This document shows positions 11,204 to 21,105 of a stretch of 64,000 nt of DNA, one piece after another. The notes under the pieces were generated by a model, which saw only the letters and a program-made list of their open reading frames with translations, did no database searches and had not been told where the DNA came from. How positions within the stretch are numbered: position 1 is the first letter of the stretch; every line of letters starts with the position of its first letter. The position numbers and the translations under genes were made by a program. Source of the DNA: Kalaharituber pfeilii (lineage: Eukaryota > Ascomycota > Pezizomycetes > Pezizales > Pezizaceae); assembly GCA_015179045.1 (NCBI GenBank), contig WHUZ01000146.1, positions 1 through 64,000 on the forward strand, given 5' to 3'.

Positions 11204-12205
11204 ATGAAGAAAAGAAAGGAGAAGGCTCCAACTCTCAACCGGACGTACGAGATCAAGTACCGACTCAGTGATGAGGAGGCTAAAAAGATCATATCGCCTA
11301 TGGGAGCACTACTAATACTGATACTATCGTCACGACTGCAAGCATCGACGTCAGCACCACCATCAAAAACTCCCACCCTGCCACTAAAACCCTCCAACAG
11401 CCCAAAAGGAAGAGCTAAGCTTCTAACCTAAGAAGAAGCTTATCGGTGCCACTGAGAAAACGCTCGGAAGGGCCCCACTACTACTACCTCTCCACCAACC
11501 ACACTCGATGCCAATACTAAGGGGATTGAAGCCAGCATCGTGATACATGGTATCGCATTGAAGAAGGACCTAGGAAAGGTCAGATAGTAGTTGGAAGCCG
11601 CGAATAAAGAGCTAGGGAGGATAAAGGGGATTCACTGACTAAGGAAGAGGAATGTCCTAGAGGAGGATGGCAAGAAAACTAGTTTGGTAGTAATTTTTTT
11701 TTTTTTTTTATATTATTGATTGCTTGCCACCCTACGGGCTATGGCGATGTCTTAACTAACTACTTTCTATGTCATATAACTCTACTTCTCTCCCCTACTC
11801 TCCCAACATTTCTATCATCATGCCTAATGGATCTCTCTCTTGCTCTCTCTCTTTCAGAGGCCTTTTCACGTACTCCTCCCCCCCGACCACCTCTGCTTCC
11901 ACACTCTATACTCTTCCAGCAAGTGTTTCGTTTTTGGTGGTGATTTATTTGGTAAGAGAGATGGATATCGAGAAGGTGAGGATTAGTAAATGGAGATATA
12001 AGTCGATCTGGTATAAGTCGAAGAGAGGATGGAAGTCGGGGATTATACTAGATACTACCTACATTATGAAGAAGTATATGGGAACCACATGTATTTAGGT
12101 TGATAGTTATATTAGTTTTGTTAGTGTTTGTTCTTTTGTTAATAAAGACCCTCACTATAGCCTATCAGGCAGTATATAAGTATTTAAATACAAAAAATAA
12201 AAAAA
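11204..12205 (+). mobile_element. ORF1-only LINE derivative, decayed
   Basis: A plus-strand ORF1-like frame opens with KKRKEKAPTLNRTYEIKYRL and SDEEAKKI, equivalent to the better copy at 38382 (SEEEAKKI). Further homology follows: ASIVIHGIALKKDLGKVR near 11540, then LRKRNVLEEDGKKTSLVV, then, after a nested insertion at 11697-11932, REMDIEKVRISKWRYKSIWY. A mutated LINE tail (ctatagcctatcaggcag, about 12155) and an A-rich end to about 12205 close it. No endonuclease or reverse transcriptase lies between ORF1 and the tail, so it could move only with enzymes supplied in trans. Confidence 0.7.
11697..11932 (-). mobile_element. 5'-truncated LINE tail nested in ORF1
   Basis: A T-run followed by atattattgattgcttgcca...gggctatggcgatg is the minus-strand LINE 3' end. 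The rest matches the short C-terminal coding end of the LINE (minus-strand MIEMLGE, compare MEMLGE at about 60.52 kb). Imperfect target duplications tttggtagtaattt (11683-11696) and tttggtggtgattt (11933-11946) flank it. The right copy preserves the ORF1 reading through TSLVVIYL. Confidence 0.85.
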
Positions 12206-12599
12206 GCATGTTAAGTGTGCACATGAAATGAAGGATATTTTGAGCATATTGAACACATTACGATGCCGGCAGCAGGATTACTTGTGTTGTGAGCATAATG
12301 GAGAATTTGAGCACGTTGCAGTACCAGCAGCAGAATTACTTATGTTATATATGCTAAGGGCAGAAAACTAGATTTTGTAATACCAAGAGTGTATCAAGGT
12401 AAAAAACCAATTTTATAGGGCACGAGAGTGTCAAAGGAATAATAAAGTCAGAAGACCAGAAAGCGTAGGGTGTGACTATTAAGAAGCGATGAGGTCAGGA
12501 ATGTATAGGGCGCTTAGGGTGCTCAGGGTATAAACTGTACATTGTAGTGCTAGGTGCTATGTTGTAACGTAACCTATTTTTTGCTGATGATCTTTGTTT

Positions 12600-13580
12600 T
12601 CTTGAATGCTAATTGCAAGACAATCCTTATAGTATACATTAATGACCGTACTATCAGTAGTATGCAAGCTAATTTAGATCTCTTAATTGAGCATCTTTAG
12701 AAGCACTTCATGGTAATAGTAAAGGGACAACTCCAATAGTTACTAGAAATCAAAATTCAATAAAATAGAAAGAGTATTACTCTCAGTCAGTCACAGTACA
12801 TCAAATAAATAATTAAGCATTTCAGTATAAAATCCTATCGGCTAGTCACTACTACCCCTATGGATCCAAAATTAAAGCTTCAAAAAGCTACTAAAGATGA
12901 TAAACCTATCAATACAACCTTATAGCAGCAGATCATTGACTCGCTAATATATTTAGTCATTGGAACCAGACTTGACCTTGTGTATACTATCTCCTTCCTC
13001 TCTCAGTTCTCTTCATGATTTCTAAAGTTTTATCATAAAGCTGTCAAATGCATACTATAATACTTATCTAGAACTTATCAATAGAAACTCATCTATCTAT
13101 ATAAAAAATCTCTAGTTCTTACTGGTTATACTGATGCATCTTATGCTTCTTGTTTGGATACTGGTCCCTCCTGTTTAGGATATACGTTTACACTTAGAGA
13201 CTGCCTTATTTCCTAGAGATCAGTTAAATAAAACTGTATCTCAGTATCCACTATAGAATCAGAATATATCACTATCTCACTTGCTATATGACAAGCTATG
13301 TAGTATAAATATAGTTTTGAAGAACTTCAATTCAAGATACCTATACACCTTTGGACTGATTCTATCACTACCATCAATATATATAACAATCTCATGCATT
13401 ACCAAAGAATAAAGCACATTGATGTTTACTATCATATCACTCATGAACACTTAGTAGCTAGAGACTTTATACTCAACTACTTCCCTACTGATACTAATCC
13501 CACTGACCTCTGTATAAAGGCTTTGAAACTCGTGAAGTAAAATCGTTTTTCTCAACAACTTGGCTGTAATATCTAAGAGA
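12600..13580 (+). pseudogene. Ty1/Copia pol 3' part (RT end and RNase H)
   Basis: The plus strand reads ILIVYINDLTISS, the Copia RT active-site block, normally VYVDDL; its second Asp is Asn here, a G-to-A change. Then come SQSQYIKQIIKHFSI, PMDPKLKLQKA, DSLIYLVIGTRLDLVYTISF, LTGYTDASYASCLDTGPSCL (RNase H start), STIESEYITISLAI and HIDVYYHITHEHLV. The last four match the Copia LMYLxxxTRPDI, GYSDADWAG, SSTEAEYIAL and KHIDIxYHFIRE segments. About ten in-frame stops are present, and the 5' part of the element is missing. Confidence 0.85.
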
Positions 13581-13583
13581 GAG

Positions 13584-13925
13584 TATTAGAATGATATATC
13601 TATTATATTTACATTGCAGTTTTCTTAAATAGTAATTTACTCTCTTATCACTTGTTTCACTTGATTATTTCATACATATAAAACATGTCTAGCTCTTATA
13701 GTGTTTCGGTTATTATTAGTATTAACTCATACACCTCTTGGTTGGATTATATTTTCTTTTCTATTATAGTTTTGAAGTCATGTTATATCTCACTTTCTGT
13801 ATATATAAGCTAGGCATTTCTGCCTCTTCTTAATAGATTAGACTTAACAAGCTTGCCTTTCATTCCCTTCATGAATACAAGCATTTACCAAAAAGACTCT
13901 GCTTATTTTGATATGTTTTACCAAC
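13584..13925 (+). repeat. Probable 3' LTR of the Copia remnant
   Basis: Directly after the pol end (NRFSQQLGCNI) lies tattagaatgatatatct, a mutated form of the tgttagaatg start common in Copia LTRs. A TATA-like tatataagctagg (about 13800) and an end near ttttaccaacat follow. No partner LTR is available to confirm the limits. Confidence 0.55.
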
Positions 13926-13949
13926 ATATAAGATATAGTAAAGTAAGCT

Positions 13950-14692
13950 CTAACAACAAGAATGGCAGGCCTCCTCGATAGTACACGATATAGCAACATG
14001 AGCTCAACTTAATAGCTTTAACAGGTATGCTACAATCATACAAGATATGGCAATATGAGCTAAATTTGGTACGGATGGTAGCCCCTCTTGATGGCGCATG
14101 ATATAGTAATATAAGGTAGATTTAACAGTATAGTAGCCTCTTTCTACGACGCAGTATATGCTGCAGAATGAGCTCTATTAATAAGTATGGCAGACCCCTC
14201 TCGACAGCATAATGTGATAGAGACCAAGGTCTTTTAACAGGTATAGTAGGCCCTTTTACCGGCGTGATGAGCTACAGAATAAGGTCTATTGATAGGTATA
14301 GTAGGTCCCACGAGGCAGTATGTGATGAGTCAGATTGAGCTAAATTTGACAAGTATACATCCTGTCTCAATAGTGTACAATATGCTGTAGAATCAGCTCC
14401 ATTCATAGGTAGGACAGGCTCCTCTCGAGTCTTAATAACAAACGATATAGCAACATGAACTGAATTTGATAGAATGGAAGCCTCTCTTTACAACGCATGA
14501 TATACTGAAGAATGAGCTCTATTAATAGGTATGGCAGACCCTGCAACATGATGTTAACTCAACAAGTATGGCAGAGCTATTTACAACAGTATGATATACT
14601 ACAGAATGAGTTCTCTTGACAGGTATAGCAGGTTCCACTTAATGGCGTGAGATGTGGCAAAATGGGCTCAACTTATAAGTATAGCAGATCCT
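13950..14692 (-). repeat. Inverted satellite-like repeat array
   Basis: Units such as ggtatggcagacccctctcg and aatgagctctattaataggt are reverse complements of the 8.1-9.2 kb units. The array stops abruptly at the junction with the GC-richer repeat at 14693. Confidence 0.7.
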
Positions 14693-15250
14693 ACTTCATC
14701 AGGAAGAAAGGAAGTTTGCGCCCTCAGTGCCATGAGCGCCACAACGCTGGGGCGCTGGGGCACAAACTCGACTCCACAACACGCTACTCCAGCTCAGCAC
14801 GTCACAAACCCATGAGATCGTGCTACTGCGTCCCCAACGCGCAGGGCGCACTCTACTGAATGACTCCTTAGGGACGCAGTTGACCCAATAGGCCTCGTTG
14901 GTAATGCAGGTGACCTAATGGGCCTCTTCATAACGTTGGCCACCTGGTGCGTCTCGTTGATAACGCAGGTCACCTGGTGAGTCTCGTTGGTAATGCATGT
15001 AATCTAGTAGATGTCATTGAGCACGCTGTTGACATGACTGGGCTCGTTAGGGACACATAACCTAGTAGATGTCGTTAAGCATGCTATTGACATGATTGGG
15101 CTCGTTGGGGACGCTGTTGACATGATTGGGCTTGTTGGGGACGCACGTAACCTGGTGCATGTCGTTGAGCACGCTGTTAATATGATTGGGCTCGTTGGGG
15201 ACTCTACATAGCCAAAGGGTAGGGTTAGGCAGCGAAAGTTGGGCTTTTTC
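14693..15250 (+). repeat. Dispersed repeat, less mutated copy
   Basis: GC-richer counterpart of 7596-8060. It includes tandem units around gttgacatgattgggctcgt, ggggac and gtcgttgagcacgct. It ends at the target duplication atggc of the chromovirus inserted at 15256. Confidence 0.8.
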
Positions 15251-15255
15251 ATGGC

Positions 15256-15751
15256 TGTTGGCGTAGGCGTCGCTGGGCTCGCGAGAGTGGCACTGAGGCG
15301 ACTCCGGGTTCACGAAGGCAGCGAAGCGGACGGCAAGACGTTATGCGAGAGCATTAAGTGAGAGTTCAACTTAGGACACCGCTAGTGTCTTGATTCTTCT
15401 AGCTATCTATTCGGCCCGTTTATATAGACTTCCCGGCCATCAACATGATATGACAATGACATGATGAATATAGATAAGATAGGTAGTTTAGGAGATATAG
15501 TAGAAACGTGCATTAGGAGTAGCGGTAGCAGCGACTAATGCATGTACGCATATTAGTTTGTAAGCCATGTGCAGTTATTAGTCTATATGACTTCTGTTGA
15601 CACACACTTCCTTAGGCGACTGCCGTGTCTCGGGCCTCAAGTGTTTCCATGCGTTGCCTAGTAGTGATCAGCTACATCTTCAGCATACGGCTTATTGGAT
15701 ACTGGCAGTGCTTCCGGGTCCTTTCCCGTAAGTCTTACCTTAGTCGTAACA
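15256..15751 (-). repeat. 3' LTR of the chromovirus, 496 bp
   Basis: TG...CA ends. The intact reading gcggacggcaagacg at about 15328-15342 is the empty-site version of the nested insertion in the other LTR. A G-rich stretch (minus-strand aaaacggggggtga) abuts it at 15752-15765 and is the likely polypurine tract, which fixes the element orientation as minus. Confidence 0.9.
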
Positions 15752-15765
15752 TCACCCCCCGTTTT
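15752..15765 (-). promoter_or_regulatory. Polypurine tract of the chromovirus
   Basis: Minus-strand aaaacggggggtga lies immediately upstream of the 3' LTR start TGTTAC. A purine run at this exact place primes plus-strand DNA synthesis in LTR retrotransposons. Confidence 0.7.
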
Positions 15766-16086
15766 AGAGCTCCTTCGCCCCGAAGAGCTTCTAAACCGAT
15801 CCGAAATATTCTATTCGGTTGGGTCAGTGTGTTTTATTGGCTAAGAGTGTCGGCGTACCCTATGCGTTGAGTACTGGTATCATTGTATACAACAATGGCC
15901 GATGGTAAGACTGGTGTGTCCTGCACTCATTCCATTCAGTGTTAGCCATTAAACCACTTCTCAGGTAAAACCCTGTGGGAAACCCTTGAGAGCGTGGAAG
16001 GTATAACACCTACGTGAGGTTGTAGCTTCTCTAGCTAGGCCTCAGTAAATCACGCCCATTATTGAAGCGTCAGTTGCACTGCCCTC

Positions 16087-16293
16087 TTAAAGACTCGAGT
16101 CTTTGGGCTTTCGTGCGTGCTTCTCATGGAACTCCATTATGGATTCCAGCGAGCGTTGTAGGTTGCCAATTGGCTTCCCAGGTATCATCTTCGTTGTACC
16201 CCTGCCAACGGATTCGATATTTAGCCTGACCCCGGACCTTGCGACTGTTGCCGACGTAGTCGACATCATAGTAGAGTTCTTCATTATCGTCAA
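16087..16293 (-). pseudogene. Chromodomain at the integrase C terminus
   Basis: Minus-strand translation across 16290-16140 gives AKYRIRWQGYNEDDTWEANW, the chromodomain core (YxVRWxGYxxxxxTWEP type) with its aromatic residues. After a frame change the C-terminal helix continues as LESIMEFHEKHARKPKD. Chromodomains on Ty3/Gypsy integrases are known to direct integration to modified chromatin. The frame break means this copy is not intact. Confidence 0.8.
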
Positions 16294-16296
16294 AAG

Positions 16297-16509
16297 CTAT
16301 TTTGTAGTCTTAGGTCGTGAAGGGATTGAGGAGGCTGACGTGGATGACGTTGTGCAGTCGCATGCCTCAAGGCAGTTCGAGTTCGGTAACCGAAGTTCGT
16401 ATGCGTGGCGGCTGACGACTCTCCTCATCTCGTAAGGACCAATACATTTGTTGGTAAGTGCCCTATTGTTGGCAGCTACTACCCGCAGGTTTCGTCTGTC
16501 AACTAGCAC
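16297..16509 (-). pseudogene. Integrase C-terminal SH3-like region
   Basis: The open segment reads VDRRNLRVVAANNRALTNKC, IGPYEMRRVV and HAYELRLPNS. This matches the typical Gypsy motif VxLxxxNLxxxRPSKKLxxxxxGPFxVxxxVxxxAYxLxLP. It lies just upstream, in element sense, of the chromodomain. Confidence 0.8.
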
Positions 16510-17820
16510 TTGGTCCCCTATCTGAAATTGACGAGATTTTCGGTGAAGAGCTTTAACCCCTTATCGTTATTGTTGAGGGTGTTGTGTATTTGGTTGCGTA
16601 CTGTAGTCATCCTATTTAGCCAGCGGCTGCCGGTGAGGCGAAGGTATGCTCATCCGAGATGTGTATTGCTTTGGAGTTGACTCGTTTTTGGGGTTGAATC
16701 CGTATAGGCTTTTCGAAGGGTGTATAGCCGTGGGTTGATGTTTCCGAGGTGTTGTATGCATACTCGGCAAGTGGTAGCCAAGTAACCCAACGGTTTTGTC
16801 TATCATGACGGAAGATGCGTAGGTACTGCTTGAGTGTTTGTATTGCTTGTTCGATCCGTCGGTTTGCGGATGGTAGGGTGTGAATAGCCAGAGTCTGATA
16901 TCGAGCTGCTAGTTAATCTCTTTCCAGCAGGCTGAAGCGAATTGCGGTCATCCATTTGATGCGATAGCCTGTGGTAGTCCATGATGCTGTCAGGTGTTCT
17001 TGATGAATGCTGAGGCGACATCTGTGAATGTCCGGGTTGTTTTGGCTAGTAGGTATCGTTGGGCCCTGGTGGCGCGGTCCGTGAGGACCGTGTTATAGCT
17101 TTCCGACTCCAGTAGTTCTTCGATGAAATTCATAGCTACTTCTTTGAGTGTGTTACGGCATCAGCTGCCGCGTGACTCTTCCAGCCAGGGATATCAGCCA
17201 AGAGTTCGATATGCGTCGCATATTCTTCAGCACCGGTAGTATTTGCTGCCCCAGCCCGTTGTGCGGCCCCCCACTCCTCACTTGAGCATGCCGGAGTTCC
17301 TGTCGCATTACTTCGCTCAAGTGCCGTAGTGCCCGTCCACTTGGTTTATCGGGATGCAGCGCTATATTGTCCAGTTTGGACCCTTGACCTGCCGGGTTAC
17401 TTCCGGACTTACAGCCTATATGCGGTCGGTATCGCGTATCTGTATGTGGTCGGTGCCGCGTGCCTGTGTGCGGTTGGTGCCGCGTGCGTGTACTTTTCAC
17501 TCACATAGGGGTGACCTATGAGCCATTTTCGGCTGGTGAGTTATTCCATTGGGGGATGGCGAGATGAGTGAGGCATCGGACTGGTGACCGTTTTATCGCT
17601 GGTTATCTGTAACGAATCTGACTGCAGTTGGCATTGGTATTAGTTGGGTTCGGCGAGCATGTCGGTCAGCTTTTCGCCTTTTAGCGACGTAAGTTTGCGC
17701 AGCTTCTCTCCACCCATCCCGGTAGAAGTTCTTTGATATCATTTCCTGGGTGCGGTGCACCCCCCAGTGGTCAGCGACCTCTGGGTCTTCCTCAACGGGG
17801 TTGCCGTTGGTAGTACTTGT
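16510..17820 (-). pseudogene. Eroded integrase core region
   Basis: Expected position of the integrase zinc-binding and catalytic domains. Only weak traces remain in broken minus-strand frames (for instance NPKNESTPKQY, near where Gypsy integrases have a TPFEANYGYHP-like segment). I cannot place the catalytic Asp and Glu residues. 17395-17500 contains short repeats of the cggtcggtgccgcgtgc kind. Confidence 0.45.
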
Positions 17821-18057
17821 CTATCTTTTAAAAGCTGAGCCTCTAGGCCTTCGGATTCTTCGCCGGTCCGCCGTGATGGCATCAGCTTTCCTGTTATCGC
17901 TACCTTTCCGGTAGAGGGTTGTAAAATCAAGCTTGTACATTTTCATGTACCAGTTTGCTTGACGGGAGTTAATGAGGTCATGGTGATCCGTATAGACATC
18001 GACATGTACGCCCTGTGACCAAGTGTACCACTTCTTAAAGCAGTCGATGATCACCAA
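17821..18057 (-). pseudogene. RNase H C-terminal part
   Basis: Open segment with VDVYTDHHDLINSRQANWYM, then KLDFTTLYRKGSDNRKADAI. These match the [11 protein letters not shown] and FDFxIxYRPGKxNxKADALSRR motifs of Gypsy RNase H. The catalytic Asp of YTDH and the final Asp of KADA are present. Confidence 0.8.
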
Positions 18058-18182
18058 TAGCTACTTGTCGGTCAGTTCCGTTCGGCTGTGTTAAGGGCTT
18101 GTGAGTGGAAGTCGACTAGGTGTAGCGTTTTAGTTCCGTTCTCCCCGTGGTATCAGCAAGGGCTTGGCTAGATGTATCGGTT

Positions 18183-18480
18183 TCCATGATCGTCTTCAGG
18201 GTTCTATCCCATGATCGTCCTCAGGGTTCTATCCCATAGGCGGAGCACTGATGCGTCGGCTTCCATGATCGTCTTCAGGGTTCTATCCCATGATCGTCCT
18301 CAGGGTCCTATCCCATAAGCGGAGCATTAATGCATCGGCTTCTATGATCGTCTTCAGGGTTCTATCCCATGATCGTCCTCAGGGTCCTATCCCATAAGCG
18401 GAGCACTAATGCATCGGCTTCTATGATCGTCTTCAGGGTTCTATCCCATGAACGTCCTCAGGGTTCTATCCCATGGGCGT
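18183..18480. repeat. 79-bp tandem repeat between RT and RNase H remnants
   Basis: Units start at 18183, 18262, 18341 and 18420 (last partial). Each itself contains two near-copies of atgatcgtctcagggttctat, so the array has two levels. It occupies the place where the RT thumb and RNase H start should be and has no counterpart in the other Gypsy elements here. Confidence 0.9.
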
Positions 18481-18739
18481 AGTTCGGACATGAATGCTTG
18501 CTTGAGTTCGTCGATTGACTGCTGCTGTGCGTCGCCCCATGAAAATGGTACGTTGCCCATGAGGGAGATAAGCGGTTCACTCTGGCGCTGTAGTTCTTGA
18601 AGAAACAATGTAGTAGTTGGCCAGGCGGCAGTGGCGTTAAGCTTGTGGCCATTAATGGTATGCCAAGAAGGACTGTCTCCTGTACGGCTAGTCTGTGGTC
18701 AAGTGGTAGTTGTAGGACCTGTTCCACGGTCATACTACC

Positions 18740-19393
18740 TCAACGGTATCCTGCCAGGATTTCGTCCATCACCTCCTGAAAACTCGCCGGTGCGTTGACG
18801 AGTCCAAAAGGCATAACGGTATCTTCGAATAGGCTTTCCACCTGACTGATTTCGAATGCGGGGTTCTTAACGTCCAACCGGGTGAAGTGTTCACCGCCGG
18901 GGATCTTTTCCAGAAGGTCTGGCATGAATGGGAGGGGGTACCGATTCGGTACCGTGATCTTGTTGGGTCCCCTCGGCGGGGCTTCATCTTCCCGGGGAGT
19001 CTTGTATATCGGGATATTGGGTTCTTCAGCATTAGAGTCGTTGAGTGGGATCTTGTGATCCCAGGATCGGTACGGCGGTGGTCTGGCTGCTTGCTCCTCA
19101 GAAAACACTTGGGCGTAACGTTCATAACGTTCGCGTGCATCAATCATTAGTAGTACGTTGCCTTCTTCCAGAGGCTCTCTTCCCAAATCCAAAACAGAAA
19201 CAGGTGGCAGAAACGGAGACAGGTGGAAAAAACAGAGACAGGTAACCGAGGGTAAAACAATTTCATCATAAGGAACAACAAAATCAAGGGAATCATGAAC
19301 CAAACGCCGGTTTATACCATTAACAGAGAAACTTTTCCTTCCCAACCAAAAATTCCCTATTGCCAATACACAGACATTCCGCATTAAAATCAA
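18740..19393 (-). pseudogene. Protease/RT fragment with internal loss
   Basis: The 217-codon frame carries DARERYERYAQVFSEEQAAR and WDHKIPLNDS (linker before RT). It then jumps straight to NKITVPNRYPLPFMPDLLEK and HFTRLDVKN (first catalytic Asp block), and to EDTVMPFGLVNAPASFQEVM. The fingers segment (usually [20 protein letters not shown]) and the WKTAFRT segment are missing although the frame remains open, so two in-frame deletions are likely. YxDD is not found downstream. Confidence 0.8.
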
Positions 19394-19619
19394 AAGCAGT
19401 ACTAGATTACATTACCTGATTTATTCCGAACGCCGGAAAAACAAATGCAGTATTCAAAACCTTAACTCCTTCCAGGGAGCTCCTGTCTCCCTGCCGTACG
19501 TTTTATGGGTCTAGTCCGGTCCTTCCAATGGTGCTTTGGGTGTCCCTTATTTTTTCCTGAATTGCTATGGGCTGACTTTCTCATTCATGTGATGCGGACG
19601 GTAGGACTTTCGGAAGTGG

Positions 19620-20411
19620 TCATTCTACCCGTTGATGTTTGCACTTATTTGCAGAGGGCTTGGAGGAGTAGCTGGCGATGGATACAGCTTTTTTCGGCTG
19701 CTCCACCTTGGGATCTTGAGCGGAGCTGGCGATGGCGACGGCGGCCGGACTCTGAGCAGCGACGGGACTTCCGAGCGGCGGCGGGACTCCGAGCAGCGAC
19801 GGGACTTCCGAGCGGCGGCGGGACTCCGAGCGGCGACGGGACTTCCGAGCGGCGGCGGGACTTCGAGCGGCGGTGGGACTTCCGAGCGGCGGCGGGACTC
19901 CGAGGGGCTGCGTGAGGGTCTCTGACAGCGGGAGGCTCACACGTGGAGCGTACGAGATTGGTTGTGCGAGTGTAGGGAGGTGAGTGCCCTGTGGTATGCC
20001 TGGGGGTAGGAATTGCTCCGGGATGATATGCTGACTTGGTGATCCTTCGATTCTTCTTGGGTCTGTAACCCGACAGGGTTGGTCATCTCTTGACAGCGTC
20101 GGTGAGGTGGGAGTGAATATCCTTCGCCTGGCGAGTGTTCTGGATCTTTCGAGCTTTTTCGGCTTACCAGGGAATGACTTCGGCTGCTTCACCTCGGGCG
20201 AAGGTGAGCGGGACCTTGAGGGGGACTGGGGACGGCGGCGGCGACGGGACTTCCGAGCGGCAGCGGGACTCCGAGCGGCTATGTGGGGTCTCCGAGCGGC
20301 TGTGTGGGGTCTCCGAGCGGCTGCGTGAGGGTTTCTAACAGCGGGAAGCTTACATGTAGGGCGTGCGGGGTTGTTGTACGGTTTCCACAGATTCTCCGGA
20401 CATCGCGACAT
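19620..20411 (-). CDS. Low-complexity Arg/Ser/Pro-rich gag-leader ORF of the chromovirus
   Basis: A 263-codon minus-strand frame rich in Ala, Arg, Ser and Pro. Its Arg-Ser blocks (ARSPAAARKSRRRSESRRRS) come from the GC-rich 18/19-bp array at 19740-19910 and its shorter relative at 20240-20330. A conserved-looking middle part (QPKSFPGKPKKLERSRTLAR) separates the arrays. I see no capsid helices or zinc knuckle. It occupies the gag position directly after the 5' LTR, but it is unclear that it was ever translated. The same region, mutated and inverted, is found at 6.48-7.33 kb. Confidence 0.4.
   Translation of the reverse strand: MSRCPENLWKPYNNPARPTCKLPAVRNPHAAARRPHTAARRPHIAARSPAAARKSRRRRRPQSPSRSRSPSPEVKQPKSFPGKPKKLERSRTLARRRIFTPTSPTLSRDDQPCRVTDPRRIEGSPSQHIIPEQFLPPGIPQGTHLPTLAQPISYAPRVSLPLSETLTQPLGVPPPLGSPTAARSPAAARKSRRRSESRRRSEVPSLLGVPPPLGSPVAAQSPAAVAIASSAQDPKVEQPKKAVSIASYSSKPSANKCKHQRVE
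19740..19910. repeat. GC-rich 18/19-bp minisatellite
   Basis: Alternating gcagcgacgggacttccga (19 bp) and gcggcggcgggactccga (18 bp) units, giving a 37-bp higher-order period. Related units recur at 20243-20330 (with ctgtgtggggtctccgagcg). AT-shifted versions lie at 6905-7020 and 7370-7590. Confidence 0.85.
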
Positions 20412-20615
20412 CCGTCATTGGTGAGGAGGGGCATGCTGAGAGCGGTTGCAGTACTGGGAGAGGCGGGGGAGCGATCGTTGGGGTTCCATTGTTAATAGGA
20501 GAAAAGAAAAGAAAAAGAATAGGAACGAGCGGTGTAATGTTGGCGTAGGCGTCGCTGGGCTCGCGAGAGTGGCACTGAGGCGACTCCGGGTTCACGAAGG
20601 CAGCGAAGCGGACGG

Positions 20616-20907
20616 TGTGGGATAATGAGAAAAATCGCCGGCGGGAGCTTGGTCATTTCTTGGCTTACGGTCAAGGTCTGGCTTAGTCATACGCCGGTGA
20701 TATATAGGCGTAGGTGTGGATGTAGTGGGAGATGTCTAGGCAGCGGTTTTTCTCTTCTTCTTTCTGTGCTATCACTTGCTATGCATTGCTTATTACATGC
20801 TATGAATTGATCGTTTTGCCTACCTTATTGCTCAGCCCACCAAGTCTAGACCCGGTCCTTTCGTGCATGCAGACGCGGTATCATTGTATACACTCTGCCT
20901 GTTCACA
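20616..20907 (+). repeat. 5' LTR of nested Gypsy element
   Basis: 292 bp, TG...CA. A tatataggcg box (about 20700) is the only promoter-like element I see. It is immediately followed by a primer-binding site. Confidence 0.93.
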
Positions 20908-20908
20908 T

Positions 20909-20926
20909 TGGTCCCTTCGACCGGAG
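20909..20926 (+). promoter_or_regulatory. Primer-binding site
   Basis: tggtcccttcgaccggag begins one base after the 5' LTR. It opens with TGG, the complement of a tRNA CCA end, and would pair with a tRNA 3' arm ending ccggtcgaagggacca. The tRNA species was not identified. Confidence 0.7.
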
Positions 20927-21105
20927 ACTTGTTTGTTGGACTTTCTTAGCTACTGCGATCTTGCTATATTCCAGCTATTGGGATTTCTATTCACGAGCGT
21001 TTAGGGAGTATCACCTTGGAATTCAGCCCCTTATTTGATTTTGCTAAATTAGGCAGCTATTAGCATTTGGATTATACATTATCATATAAAGAGGCCATAG
21101 CGAAG

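Noticed and set aside
14693..15313. Minus-strand frames with repeated NEPNHVNSV motifs
   Set aside because: They come from the tandem units of the dispersed repeat and continue into an LTR; not a gene.
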